DNA of 64,000 nt from Micrasema longulum (GCA_022494885.1 JAGVSM010001389.1:225369-289368), one strand, 5' to 3'. Positions 1-11,899 are shown, numbered from the stretch's first letter. Notes: a model not told the origin generated them from the sequence alone. Made by a program: numbers and translations.

Positions 1-629
1 CTGTTTAGCGCACATTTGAAAACTGCTTTTTTTTCTTCAATTAATGCAATGACTTCATAACGATATTGCACGACAGTAGATAACTTTTTTATAATGGAGC
101 TACAGTTACATGACGGCTTCAATAACATAACCTACTTTCAGCGGAATAGAGCCACAGCACACACAGCTAGAGCAGCAATGAGTAAGGTGAGGAGCCTTTT
201 TTTCTGGAAAATTAATAAGTAGCTTTGGTGACATAAACTGGCTCCCAAGATCACCTGATCTTACCATGTACAATTTTTGTAAAAAAAACTACTAATTTTT
301 TTATATAAAGAATTTGCCTTCAACAATAAGTGCCCTACAAGAAAATATCCAACGTGAGATTTCAGTATCAGTCCAGAAATCTGCGAGTGAGTTATTGCCA
401 ATATGAGGTCTTGATTGTGAGAGTGTTTGCAACAAAACGGAGAGCATATGGGTAATGTTATTATCAAAATATATATACTCAGTATTTCTGATCATGAAAT
501 TAAATTAATTAGATTTTACATATAATTATTACAAAATTGATTATTTTTTTAAGTGTCAAACTGCCAGAGGACAACCTGTATATACTCTAAGTAAAAAGAT
601 TAGTTTTTTCAAATATATATTACAGTATT

Positions 630-755
630 ACCCGTATGCAGAGACAAACCTTAAGATGAGGAAAGTACATTCTATTGTCTTCACCTTCGGGGTATTCTCT
701 ACATTTGAAATTAGAATGTACTTTCCTCACCTTAAGTTTTGTCTCTGCATATGGG
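630..755. repeat. Foldback MITE family 1, copy 1
   Basis: The element is a near-perfect palindrome: ACCCGTATGCAGAGACAAA at the left is matched by its reverse complement at the right end, and the arms share a long stretch including GAGGAAAGTACATTCTA. The short central loop carries CACCTTCGGGG. A second copy of the same length lies at 43757-43883. There is no coding capacity; it is a non-autonomous foldback element, and the arms would form a strong hairpin. Confidence 0.85.
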
Positions 756-866
756 TATATGTTTTGACTATATTTTGACTAAAATTATTATTTTTTCATG
801 AAATTATTACTAATAGAACTATTAAAATAAACAACACTTTATCTGAATTAAGGCTTATTTTCTTAC

Positions 867-2905
867 ATCATCTATGTCTTCGTGAAACGATGTAGTTTTC
901 TGGTAACTTTGGTAAGTTTTCAGTTCTTCTTCTAGATTTTTTGTTGTTTTCTGAGATACATTCCATAGTGAAATAAAAGATTCCTTTTCCTGAAATAAAT
1001 CATTATTAAAACTTATGTTTTCAGTGACACTCACACTTCGTAGTATGAATTCCATTAAAAACCTAATATTTTTTTATTACTTATACAGAATAACTAATAT
1101 TCTAAAAATATATGTCTAAAAAAAAACAGGTTATCGTGAATTTGAGAGCAGTGCTTTTTTTTCAAACACATATAATCAGAGTTAATTGTAATATGTATGT
1201 TTATTTTAAATGACTTTTTTTCTCTATTTAATCAATCTGTTATGTATGGTTTGTAATGTATTGAGAATTAATTGGATAACTAATGTTAATAAAAAATAAA
1301 TAAATGAAAACACAAATAAATGTGACGAGGACAACCAAGGAAGACGTGGAATGATCAGAAAAACCAAAATCTTTATTCGGCTCATGTCAAAAGCAGGTAG
1401 AAACAAAGGGCATGTATGACAAGATGTATGAATGTGGAAGAAGTTAGAAATGTATGCCAGAATAGACGTGTGTGGCGGTCCTTTCACTCTGCCTACCCCT
1501 ACTGGGAAATGGCGTCATGGTAGTAGTAATGGTTTTATTCATATATAATGTATTTTTGTGATAAAAATGGTATGTGTATCAGAAATCCCCGCTCGTATAG
1601 AGAAAGAAGGCGGAATGCGGCCTACAACGGTTGAACATTAAAAATAATATCAAGCCTGGCGGCCCTTGTTCGGGCTCATAGACGCGAAAGCTTCGGAGAT
1701 GTTAGCTGCACGGGGAAAAAGGCTCGCTGAGCGTTGAGAAATTGTCGACCTCCGGCGGCGGGTGGAGCTTCGCGAATTGATCGCTGGGCCGCGCTATCGG
1801 CGCTCTAACATGAAGATCTAAATGAGTGTTTTTTGTAATAATTTATATGTTGGTTTTTCTCGTTTATTTCGGCTATAAATCTCGATTTTGTAATCTTATG
1901 AGCTATCTCTTTAATAAAGACGGTTAATTATGTCACTTGCTGCGGGGGCAGACGTTAGAATATTGAGACTCTAGCTACAAATATGTATAGGATTGTGAGG
2001 TACTAGGCCTCACAAAATCCCACTAAAACTTGTGTCACCCTTTTGATAAGTGTGTAGGATCTTTCCCCTTATAATGTATGCGTCAATTGAGACACGGGGA
2101 AGATGCCTACATACTCAAATCATATGTTAACTCTATGTAAAGAGAGTTATTCAGTTTCAAAATTGTAATGAAGAAATAAAATGTAAAAATGTTCCCCCAA
2201 TGAGAGAGCGCGTCTATGAGTTAATCCAGGACAGCCCAACCCTCTCTTGCTCTCTCCTGCAGCTTATACGTGCTGTCTCGTACCGTATCCAGTGAAACAG
2301 TACAACCAGTTAAATAAAACCTGTCTGTTTTTGAAAGAATAAATTGTGTGTGAATCAAGACTAAGCGTGTTTTATTGGAATTATGCCCTCTCCGCCTTCG
2401 ACTCCGCCGCCTGCTTTTTTGGAGAATATCACCGCCGACCCGACCAGAAAAGTCTATCTCATCCGAGATAGCGGTAATAGCAGCTGCAGAGCCACCCCTA
2501 TTCTACAGTTAAACTATACACACTGCGAGGTGTCGTGTATAGTATGGGTAGCTACATGTTGCACAGAATTGTTATTATATAAATTATTACCTTTTGACAA
2601 ATACTAAGTTGATGATGAAGATTTTCTATAATTCCTTTACTATTTTCTCGTATATTATTAATATTTTCAATTTCACTCTTCTGTTGCAGGAGACTGTCAA
2701 GTTGTCTGGACATTTCCGCATTCTCTTGGACCAGAGCTTTGGTTTCTATTTTAAGATTTTCATATTCCCCCTGTAAATTAAAAATTATGCACACAAAACA
2801 CGCACCGACACAAACTTAAATAGGTATAAGTAAAAATAAACTTAGCAAACCTTATAAAACAATATTTGGGACTGCAATGCATCGGTCAAAGAATCCGGAG
2901 GACCA
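867..2905 (-). CDS. Coiled-coil protein, SCLT1-like (partial, 3 exons)
   Basis: Three consecutive minus-strand exons are supported by splice sites and frame. Exon 2851-2905 (acceptor TTTTGTAG, weak donor GTTTGC) ends in phase 0. Exon 2591-2770 is 60 codons starting GEYENLKIETKALVQEN, between ATTTACAG and GTAATA. Exon 867-989 is 41 codons starting EKESFISLWNVSQ, between TTTCAG and GTAAGA. The product is rich in E, K, Q, L and N in heptad-like spacing, so it should form a coiled coil. The order of motifs (SQILFYK, then an ENAEMSRQL stretch, then EKESFISLW followed by ELKTYQ) resembles the N-terminal half of sodium channel and clathrin linker 1 (SCLT1), a centriole distal-appendage protein. That assignment is from recalled family features, not a search. 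The gene continues left of base 1; the first exon was not found. The first intron shown (990-2590) holds retroelement debris. Confidence 0.55.
1318..1536 (+). mobile_element. RTE-like retrotransposon 3' end (decayed)
   Basis: This piece matches 41390-41600 closely in DNA, including GGCATGTATGACAAGATG and the terminal SAYPYG-type codons, and ends with the same TAG-trinucleotide tail. It encodes, with breaks, the extreme C-terminus of an endonuclease and reverse transcriptase. It is 5' truncated, the usual state of a dead non-LTR insertion. Confidence 0.7.
1580..1830 (+). mobile_element. GC-rich coding remnant, probably retroelement
   Basis: A locally GC-rich patch in AT-rich surroundings. One forward frame reads EMLAARGKRLAER, a stop, then EIVDLRRRVELRELIAG, which looks like former coding sequence rather than intron DNA. 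The family was not recognised; a gag-like fragment belonging to the adjacent LTR-like sequence is one possibility. Confidence 0.3.
1975..2540 (+). mobile_element. LTR-like sequence followed by a short gag-like frame
   Basis: Bases 1975-2370 look like an LTR: a GC-poor body, AATAAA signals near 2312 and 2338, and an end reading TTTTATTGGAATTATG, the position where a primer-binding site and gag start are expected. The frame from 2383 begins MPSPPSTPPPAFLENI and continues as a proline-rich start before losing coding character. No second LTR or pol frame is visible, so this would be a truncated or solo element in the intron of the coiled-coil gene. The assignment is tentative. Confidence 0.35.
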
Positions 2906-3518
2906 CTACAAAATAATATATATGAAATTATACTAATTAAATGTGATACACACAATTCATTTAACAGTAAATAAAATGTCTGTACTCATTGGCCGGTTCA
3001 GTCATTGTGTAAAATGAAAAATTTGCGTTAAGTCAACGCCGTTGCATCCAATATAATATCGTTAAATATTTCTTCTTAATTTTAAACATGGCAAAATAAT
3101 GCCAAAACAACGATTTAGAACTTAAAAGCAAAAGTAATATTAAAATACATTTTCCACAAATACGTATTTTCAGTTGTCATTGTGACATGTTTGTAAACAA
3201 AACGAGATTGTCTATGGTTTTGGTCGTAGCTTCCTTACGTAGAAGGCTATGTTTTGGTGAAATATTGGTACCTACTTACATTCAATAAAATCGACATGCC
3301 CTACGTGAATTGACTGTCGAGATTTTTCGTTTTTATATGACTATATCATTATCTTTAAACATGCTTGTAAATACACATAATTTAATTTAAAAATCTGCTA
3401 AATAGATAATAGATTTGCAGATAAAGCATATGTACATGGCGCATGTTAGAATAGTTCAAATAGAAAATGGTAGTTTTTTAGTATAATACTTGACATATTT
3501 TGGGTAGCAGAGATAATA
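2906..3518. other. Non-coding flank of the coiled-coil gene
   Basis: No supported exon was found. The sequence around 3170-3260 is less AT-rich and could hold the promoter or first exon of the gene to the left, but no clear start codon plus donor was found. Confidence 0.3.
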
Positions 3519-3623
3519 TTCTGAACGCTCTTGCGGCCGTAGAAAAAGCTTTCACCTCGCGTATTTACATACAAAATACACGAGATAAAAGTGTTTTCTA
3601 CGGCCGCGAGAGCGGTTCAGAAT
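3519..3623. repeat. Foldback MITE family 2, copy 1
   Basis: A 105-bp palindrome: ATTCTGAACGCTCTTGCGGC at the left is matched by the reverse complement at the right (GAGCGGTTCAGAAT), and the CGGCCGTAGAAAA arms pair almost perfectly. Related copies are at about 12790-12898 and 26875-26985, sharing the TTCTGAAYGC terminus. Confidence 0.8.
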
Positions 3624-4940
3624 AGCACCGCAGGATAGTTATAAGTACCATATTCTCTGTACGAAATTTGTATACTAAATAATATCTTCACGTATTTCCA
3701 AATAAACAAATAATGCTTTTTGGATAACAAAAAAGGTGTTTGTTTTAAATACTATGTAAAAAAAATACAAAGAAAAAACGATATTTAATCTGTCCAATAA
3801 GTATTCGTTTTAAATTACATTTTTCTTTTATCGAGTCCTTTAATCTAATTTTTAATTATCAGTCAAAATGCAAGTTTTCAGATAACATATTTATTGAAAT
3901 AAAATCTAATTATATGATATAAAAATATTTTCCGAATTATATATTGTTTCCATAATTTCTTGTTATTTTACTAAATACCAACAGTATGATTACAATATAG
4001 GTGTAAATAGAAAATGAAGTCACTTACAATCTGCAAAAACATAAAACATGTTTGTATTTTTTTATTCCAAAAAGTTCATCAAGGTACCCATGGGTACACC
4101 AGAGTATCCCAGAATTCCTTCCTAGTCTTTCACTGCACAATTCAAATGTCTTTCTTTGTATTGTACTTTATTTAAATTCAATACGTAAAACAGATCATTT
4201 GTTTTTTATTACAAGGCTCTTCAGAAATTGAGTCTGAAATAATGTTCGAGAAAAAAAATAAAAGCAAGGATTTAATAAAGCTATTTATTTCACTGAAAGT
4301 TCTTAAAATAAATTACCTATAAAATTATTATCTAGATTCAACTTATTTACATAATATATGTACTATTGACATTTGATTACAAAAAAGTAAACCATTTTAA
4401 AACAAATTGGATTTCTAAATAATGAATAAGATAATTCTTCAAATGAGGATATTGACTAAGAGGAAGCTACATTCATTTTTATGGTTAAATTAATTATAAT
4501 ACCAACATGAAGAAAGAAAAATGTTTTCTCTAAAACGGATTGCATAAAAAACCCACCTATTGAAAAAATATGAAACGAACTTATTTCACTTTATTGCTTA
4601 GATTTACTGAGTATTTTCAATTAACGTTACATTAAATAATTTCTCAGAACTGACATGTTATGAATGATCATTATGCCTACACATAATATATTTTTATTGA
4701 TATTTTATGCACAATTAGATGTAGATGTGGATAAAGAAATACAAAATTAACTTATTTATGCAGAGGGGCTACTTACCTTAAGGAAAAGGCTAAAAACATT
4801 ATTAAATAAACAATTAAATAGAAATTATTTAAGCACTAAATCAATATATATGATCAAAATATGTTTTGCCAAATAAAATGGGTAAACATTTTTTGTGTAT
4901 TATTATTTTATGAAGTAGTTGACATAAATATTTATTTATA

Positions 4941-5086
4941 AGGTGTTTTTACACTGCAGTATTTGATAGTCCCTGAAGCCTTGCTCCCATCTTGCTTTCA
5001 TACAACAAAAAACTATCTAGATGTGCTGCTATTAATGTACCAATGCGGTGCCATATGCACCATTAGGCGTGAATAAGGGGATACTG
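4941..5086 (+). repeat. SINE family 1, 3' body (copy 1)
   Basis: The stretch from AGGTGTTTT through ATAGTCCCTG and GCACCATTAGG matches the bodies at 43498-43669, 32845-32994 and 36211-36470. The tRNA-like head is missing, so this is a 5'-truncated and diverged copy. Confidence 0.65.
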
Positions 5087-5731
5087 AATATGTAAAATAA
5101 AAATAATACAAAAATAATAAATGCTTAATTTTATATTCTGTTGATTTTTACACAAAACTAACCAGATACCTATATGTTTTTTTTAAATACACATTTTATT
5201 AATTTTGGTTATAAAGATTTAAGATTTATTATAATACATAGGTACCTATGGTAAGAAAAACAGAAAGGAATTAGGTGTATGTTAAATCTAGACCAACAAT
5301 ACATAACCCACAAATTAACTATGAATATATTATCATATTGCTTAATTTGTCATATAAATTTTTAAATAAAAATTATTTTTTTCAGTTTACTAATAATAAT
5401 TGCACCAATGACACAAAATAATTTTAAATTAAAATAAAACAACTCTGTTCTTAACTTAGAGTAATAACCTAATGGAGTCACCTATACGGAGAAAACCCAC
5501 TCTATGATTATTGACCACGAACTTAGTTACAGATTACAGCAATACAACGGGCCATAGGTACTTGCGTTGATAATTGCGAGCACAAACCAAAACCGTCCAC
5601 TGCTCGCTTGTTGTTAAACTAAAAATAAAACTAAAACCAAACCAAAAATTTAGAACGCTATTGTTCTATGCAATAGAGATTAAGGCCTTCTTTAGAAAAT
5701 CATTACTCTGAGTTTCTTAACCACTGATTTT

Positions 5732-5998
5732 ATACCAACCGGTTTCAAAGCTACACAAGCTTCTTTATTAAGGTATAATTTACTAATGAATCTTATGTTT
5801 TATTTTTATAGGTTTACTAAATATTGAATCTTCCTACCTTTACAAGACCAACGGGGCAAACAGACATGACTTATTATCGCCATATATTTAGATTGAATAT
5901 TTAGTAGACACTGTTATAATAAAATGGGATAAGGTGTATTAGTAAATTATGCCTTGATAAAGAAGCTTGTGAAGCTTCTAAACCGTAAAAACTGGTAG
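5732..5998. repeat. Inverted repeat with hammerhead-like arms
   Basis: The two ends are inverted copies of about 45 bp: left ACACAAGCTTCTTTATTAAG, right its reverse complement with few changes. Read outward, each arm has a GAAGCTT stem, a short loop, an AAGCTTC-like strand, then (G/T)AAACC and later GGTA. This order matches stem II, the GAAA box and stem III of a hammerhead ribozyme. It is probably the terminal-repeat remnant of a Penelope-type element. Confidence 0.5.
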
Positions 5999-6344
5999 GT
6001 AAAAAAAAAATAAGCGGTTAAAAACGAAGTTGTATTATTTTAATTTTAAGTTTAATGAATAACCACAAAGTAAGTGCTTCAAATATAAATTTTATATTGA
6101 AAATACTGTTTCGATTTTATTTTAATGCAAAATAATTCGATTTTACAGCTAATATTGGCATGATAATGCAAACACTTAAAACATAAATTAATAAACTGAA
6201 GTTTAAAGAAGTGCATATTAAAAAAAATATTTTGTTAAATTATTTTTAACAGTTTTACCGATTATATAATTGTGCATTATTTTAGCTGTTCAATTTTGAT
6301 TGTTGAAAAGTTATCCTTGGCTGAAAACTTACTCAATATTTTTA

Positions 6345-6568
6345 AAATATTTTTTTTTGGAATAACCCACTAAGCCTCTATTTTAGATGCTCGTCAGCAG
6401 GTAGGAAAGAAAGGGTATGGAAGGAAGTTAGGAATTAAACACCACAACACCCAGATCAATTGAGAAAAATGTCTTTGTTAGATTTTTTCTTTTTGCAACT
6501 GGCGGATCTCGAACCCGCAACACCAGTTTAACAGTTGGCCATTTAGCCAACTGAGCCATGACGCCTAT
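6345..6568 (-). repeat. tRNA-derived SINE or tRNA pseudogene, family 2
   Basis: On the minus strand, bases 6568-6495 read as a degenerate tRNA: GGCTCAGTTGG (box A), CTGTTAA at the anticodon position (GTT, asparagine-like) and GGTTCGAGATCC (box B). The anticodon stem has too many mismatches for a functional tRNA, and there is unrelated sequence after the T arm, so a SINE head or tRNA pseudogene is the best reading. The body probably runs toward 6345. Confidence 0.55.
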
Positions 6569-9412
6569 TGAGATGTAGTGCATTTTAGCTACTTTTTTAA
6601 ATTCATGGTACCCTGTTGCCAGTCAGCCAATCCCCTACTTCATAACTCATAACATAACTAAATTTTACAATAATAACATAATTTATCACCAATTTATTGC
6701 CACATTCTTGAAGTTTAGGTAAAAATACATTTGTACTTATTACTCTACCAGGAATCGATAACTCAAATTCTATTAACAAGAGAATTTTTTTTTTCGAAGA
6801 TGGAGTTCCAATAACCAGCTTAGTGAATCTAGAAGAAAACCGAATAAAAGATTATGTGGCCTGTATGAATAAAAGAAAAATCTGTCATATAAATATTTTT
6901 AACACAGAGATATGTAGTATGTAGTATATAGTCTGGTGAAGTGAGCACTGTTTTATTTTCAAGAAGTTAATTATGAAATTTTTGAAGGTTATCACATACT
7001 TTACTTTTGAATTCTCACCAACAGGAAATAGTCGTGAGCACTTATCGTCCAAAAAGTTTTAAAAATCAAATGCACATTTTGATGAACCAGATTTGATGAA
7101 ATACTTGTTTAAAAGATAAAATAGAAACCCTTTCTTAAAACATATATGGCATTAGATATTTTGATTGTTTAATGGTGGTATACATTTTTTTAAAAACAAA
7201 ATCATATATGAAACAATAAACAAATGTAGAAATTTTATAATAATATTAACTAACATAAGACTACTTCATATTAATTTAGTTTTCGAAAATGAAACATTTT
7301 AAAAGTTTGATAAAAAATAATTTCATGGAGTTATTATAAGCAATATTTTTTTAATAACTTTTATGCTCAGAAATGAATACAGTCTTCCAAGATAGGAATT
7401 TATTTTTGGCACATTTGAAAATATATTTTTTTCAATCAATTTATAATATTTACCCATGACCAGTAATTTAGCCTAAAACAAAATTACAAGCAGAAATTAT
7501 TTGTTATTAAGGGATCACAAGTAAATAGCTAAAGATTATTGTTTTAGCTTTAATTGCCTGCTTTTTAGAAAAAAACAATGTGAAGTCTGATCTCACATTT
7601 TTTTCTATCAATTAATGTATCCAATAAAAAACTGTTTATTTTGTTCAATTCTATATTTATTTTAATATAAATTGTTCAACATAAAAATAATTTTGAAGTC
7701 CCAGGGGAAAAATTGGAGAATTCTTTATTTTTTAATACCTTAAATAACAGTAAACATAAATAATAAAGTAAAAGTATGTAATAGGAAACTTAAACTATAA
7801 AAATTATGTTATATTAAAATAATCATTTATATTCCTTATTCTATTTATACGCGGGGAAATTACTAGAATACTTTCGGAAATAAGTATGGACTGCGGGATT
7901 TTAAATAAAAAATTAATGTCATATAGATTAACATAACAATACGATATACAAACAAAATTGTCGATCAAAACTGATCTAGGGTGCATGTTATTTCAAGTAT
8001 GGGTAAATTTGGTGTTATCCCTAAATTGTTTCCACACATTCTGTTTAAATTTATTTATAGATTACATGAAATTATTTTTTTATCTACCCAGCAATAATTA
8101 TTTACAAGTTCTCAACCGTTGTGCTTTAAATAAAAATATGAGAACACGATACATTTCCATTATATTTAATGAATATCCCCCCTAGTTAAATTAAATATGC
8201 TATTTACTCAAAATCTAACGCAATTATTTTAGCAAAAAAAAAAATTATTGTTACAATGATTATAAGATACTCACAGATTTTAAGTATTTTGATAAATAAA
8301 GAAAAAATATGTTTGGCATTTAAATGATTTATTATTATAGTTCATTTCATAAAACAATGTTTTGGAACAAAATTGAAATTTCCTAAATAAACTTTGTAAG
8401 AAAAATAAAACACATATAATTATGTGGTCCTCCCATATTTTAATAAAGTGTGTCATTTTAAGACAAGCAACCCTCGGAGAAATTTAATAATTTATTATTG
8501 AATGTAAATATCATTTTTGGATCATAATGAATTAATGCGAATCGTTGTAATTTTTAAAGCTAATATACTGACTTTGTACATAAGGAGTTTCTAGAATGTT
8601 CATTATAATATCTCGGATACAAATAAAGGTAAACAAAGAAGCTATAGATTCTTTACAATAAAAAAAAGTATCACTGAGACAACATTATTTACATTGTTTA
8701 AACATAAAGTGATATTTTTATGTGAAACTCCGAGGGTTGCTCGAGACTTTGAACTTGGAATATTAGTCAACTATAAATTTAGTCCAAATTATAAAAAAAA
8801 CATTTTTTCATAAAATACTTCAAACCAAGCCCAACCAGCTATATTATCATCATAAATATAATGAATTCTATCTTAGACTTCATCGAAGATTGAGTTAGAA
8901 CCTCTTCTTTTGGATACGATTCTGTAACGTTGGTTTTTACAGCAATTTAACAAATATTTTTTTTAACTGCGCATTAGAGATTTACAGAAAACCCAGTCTT
9001 ATAAAACCTTACTTAAAACTATTTACACCTAATGATTTTACACTCAACACGAGTACTTGACAGATTATTGGATGTTAGAATTACATCTTCATCATATTAT
9101 ACATACATCAAACAACAAAACCATTGAACATTTCTTTTTTCACCAAATTACAGTTGTTATCGGATAGGAGAGTTCTCCTTAATTTGATATGAAGATACGC
9201 TATTTATCTAAATTTAATATAAATACACCGGACAAAACAACAGACTGCGGGTTTTCCGCAAGTCCCTGAAACAAAATTACAAATAGGAAATATCAACTGG
9301 TCGATAACCAACGCTACAGAACTACAGTACCTAATAAAATGTGTAAAAATAAACAGGTTCACGCTTCGTATTACAATTACTTTACATTATACACTAACAG
9401 AAAATTGTCACG
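6569..9412. other. AT-rich non-coding spacer 3' of Hcf
   Basis: No gene is supported. Short frames here (for example around 7804-8185) have no coding character. A 14-bp motif, AGCAACCCTCGGAG, occurs near 8466 and inverted near 8732, perhaps the ends of a small decayed element. Confidence 0.4.
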
Positions 9413-9537
9413 GTGTCTTTCGATTTGTCAGAAGTCACTGGTCTTCCGAGCGATTTGACACTTTCACTCTCGGGAGACGCTTTTCTCCGCAATGTTAATT
9501 TTGTACACGAAATGGAATTTCTTTACAAAATAGCCGT

Positions 9538-11871
9538 TCATTGTGGCTGTGGGTTTACCGGACTCTGCTGGGAGCCAGACTTGGTGATGACGATGGTCTG
9601 CTTTCCTCCCGGGCCGGCTTTGCCCAGCTGGAGCATGTTGGAGGGAAGGGTGATGATCTTGTTGCCGCCCATGTTGTTGGCGGCCACGAGTTTTACAATG
9701 TGCGCCCCGGGGGCCAGCGCTTGTCCGCTCTGCCCCGCCGTCGCGGGCCTGTTCTGCACCATGGCCATCTTGGGGACTGTGGCCACCGTCATGCCTGTGG
9801 AGGTCTTCACAAGCGTGACATACTGCGGCTGCCCTGAGGCCTGTCCCCCCACATTAGGGGACTTCTTGATAATGACGGGAATGCCTCCTGATCCAGAGGC
9901 GGGCCGCAGTACCGTGTTGCCCGTACTGACTATAGACGTGGGAACTACATTTCCCGATAATTGCGCCGTTTGCACTTGGTGCATTTGTCCACCTTCCATA
10001 GTTATCATTTGCGCTCCCTTGTTGGGGGTAGTGACTATCTTGTAAACGGGTGTTTTGACGTGAATATTGCTGGATTGGCCTAAAGTGGCGCTCCCCGCTA
10101 TCTGGATGCCTCCCGCCGTTCCGGCCACGACGGGAAGGACGGTCTGGTTGAGTTTGACAGGCACTCCACCAGCCGATAGCTTTCCCTGGAGATTGATTAC
10201 GCCGGAGGTGACTGGCATTCCTCCGGCCGTCTTTAAGAGAACATTGGAGGAACCGATCTTCATGGGGACTGTGCTTCCTATCTTGACTGTGCCACCCGCT
10301 GTGACCTTGGCTGCGCCGGGGGACGATACAGTCACCTTCTGTACATTCTGCATTCCGGGACTGTTAATTTTCAGAGGAACTCCGGTGGCGAGTTTCACAG
10401 GCATATTTCCCGTTCCTAGCTTGACCGGAACGGCGCCGGTGACTCCCGTCTTAACTTGCACATATCTAGGTCCCGCCGCCGTACCCGGAGATCCGGCGGA
10501 GCTGATGAGAAGTTGCGCGCCCCGGTTGACCACGTTGGTCACCCTTTGGACGCCGGTGGCAGGGCTCGCCGCAGACACGCGGCTGAGGGGCGCCACGGCG
10601 GCCACCTGGGCGGGCTGCGGGGGTGGGGCGGGGGGCGATAAAGGCGCGGGCGCAGGTGCAGGCGGGGGTGCAGGTGCCGCACGCGGGGGCAGGGGCCCAC
10701 AGCGCTGCAGCTGCAGTAGAAAGGTGCCCACAGTAGACTGCTGAGGCCAGGACAGCTCCAGGCTGTGGGTACCGGCACGCACTAGCTGCACGCGGCCGGC
10801 CGGCGGAGGGGGGCTGACCTCCAGGTACCACAAGTCCTTGCAGCAGATCTGGTTGTTCCACGTCTTCCGGTAGCCGTCTCGGCCGGACCAGATGTACAGG
10901 CGGGTCTGGATGGCCACGGCGCTGTGGCCGGCACGGGCGCGCGGGACGCAGTCCTCGTACTTGTCCATGGAGATGCCGTCCCAGCGCAGCGTGTCCAGAT
11001 TGAGCGAGGCGAGGGTGTTGGTGCATTTCCACTCCTTCTCGTGCGCGGAGATCTTGGTGTCGTCGGCCACTAGTGGCACCCAGCCCCCATACACGTACAT
11101 GTAGTTGCCGATGACGGTGGCGGTGTGCAGCGAGCGTGGAAGCGGCGTAGGGCCCCCCAGCGAGGGCCGAGACCAGCTGGATGAGTCCGTATCGAGGATC
11201 CACAGATCCCCCAGCCGGAAGCCGCTCATGCCGCCGTAGATGATGAGAGAAGACTTGCCCTTTACCTTGTCTGTGTACGCCACTCCGCTGTGGGACTCTC
11301 TGGGTGGCGGAGCTTCACCGTGAGTGATAGGAACGTTCCAAGCGGTGGTGGAAGAGTTAGAAAACAGTTCTAGCGTGTATAGATCGTTCAGATATCTGGG
11401 TATATTGTTTTTCGGGTCGTCGCTTTCGTTGGCCAGTCCGCCGAATAAATAAACCTTGCCATTAAGAAGTGTGAAACTGTGTCCCAGCCGCGGACAAGGT
11501 GGCGGATCTTGTTTCGGAGGCCGCGGCTTCAGACGCTTCCATTCCCAGCGAGACGCTTGCAGTTCGTACAGGTCATTTGAATATTTTCCGTACTCCACCA
11601 TGCCCCCGAAGACGAGAAGGCGTGTTCCGTCCACGACGAAACCGTAAGCTGCGCATCCCGGAGGAATTTCTCCTTTCGTGACAGGGACAAACCATTGGTT
11701 CGTTGTCGTGTTGAAGACATGTAATTCGTGAACGATACCTTCGTTGCCGCCGCCGAAAACTATCATGAGATCTTTGATAGCGACTGCCCTGTGTCCATGA
11801 CGAGGTCTAGGCTGGGGACCTGTCGGATTATTCACTTTTTTCCACTTAAGAACGGCGACTTCCTTCATCAT
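9538..11871 (-). CDS. Hcf: Host cell factor (Hcf), kelch-domain chromatin cofactor
   Basis: A single uninterrupted frame of 777 codons starting MMKEVAVLKWKKV. Residues about 15-365 form the kelch beta-propeller, with repeated GG turn motifs such as VFGGGNEG, LVFGGMVEYG, YLFGGLAN, IYGGMSG and YVYGGWVP. Residues about 365-405 (PPPPAGRVQLVRAG, then SLELSW) are the N-terminal fibronectin half (SAS1N). A proline/alanine-rich linker and a long Gly/Val/Thr/Lys-rich basic region follow to the end. HCF proteins are nuclear scaffolds that bring histone-modifying complexes to promoters. The gene is far richer in G+C than its surroundings. The frame stops after ITKSGSQQSPVNPQPQ, without the acidic region, SAS1C and nuclear signal of full-length homologues, so either a downstream exon was missed or the protein is truncated. 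The start is the first of two consecutive ATG codons; it has the canonical kelch N-terminus. Confidence 0.93.
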   Translation of the reverse strand: MMKEVAVLKWKKVNNPTGPQPRPRHGHRAVAIKDLMIVFGGGNEGIVHELHVFNTTTNQWFVPVTKGEIPPGCAAYGFVVDGTRLLVFGGMVEYGKYSNDLYELQASRWEWKRLKPRPPKQDPPPCPRLGHSFTLLNGKVYLFGGLANESDDPKNNIPRYLNDLYTLELFSNSSTTAWNVPITHGEAPPPRESHSGVAYTDKVKGKSSLIIYGGMSGFRLGDLWILDTDSSSWSRPSLGGPTPLPRSLHTATVIGNYMYVYGGWVPLVADDTKISAHEKEWKCTNTLASLNLDTLRWDGISMDKYEDCVPRARAGHSAVAIQTRLYIWSGRDGYRKTWNNQICCKDLWYLEVSPPPPAGRVQLVRAGTHSLELSWPQQSTVGTFLLQLQRCGPLPPRAAPAPPPAPAPAPLSPPAPPPQPAQVAAVAPLSRVSAASPATGVQRVTNVVNRGAQLLISSAGSPGTAAGPRYVQVKTGVTGAVPVKLGTGNMPVKLATGVPLKINSPGMQNVQKVTVSSPGAAKVTAGGTVKIGSTVPMKIGSSNVLLKTAGGMPVTSGVINLQGKLSAGGVPVKLNQTVLPVVAGTAGGIQIAGSATLGQSSNIHVKTPVYKIVTTPNKGAQMITMEGGQMHQVQTAQLSGNVVPTSIVSTGNTVLRPASGSGGIPVIIKKSPNVGGQASGQPQYVTLVKTSTGMTVATVPKMAMVQNRPATAGQSGQALAPGAHIVKLVAANNMGGNKIITLPSNMLQLGKAGPGGKQTIVITKSGSQQSPVNPQPQ

Positions 11872-11899
11872 TTTTATACATTTGTCACAGCGCTTTCTA

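Noticed and set aside
6495..6568. Functional tRNA-Asn gene
   Set aside because: The A and B boxes are good, but the anticodon stem pairs only at about three positions, so it is a SINE head or pseudogene.
9413..10744. Long plus-strand frames opposite Hcf
   Set aside because: They are shadows of the GC-rich Hcf coding sequence on the minus strand.
10466..11203. A second minus-strand frame of 245 codons inside Hcf
   Set aside because: Arg/Ala/Pro-rich composition typical of an out-of-frame GC-rich gene; the kelch frame is the real one.
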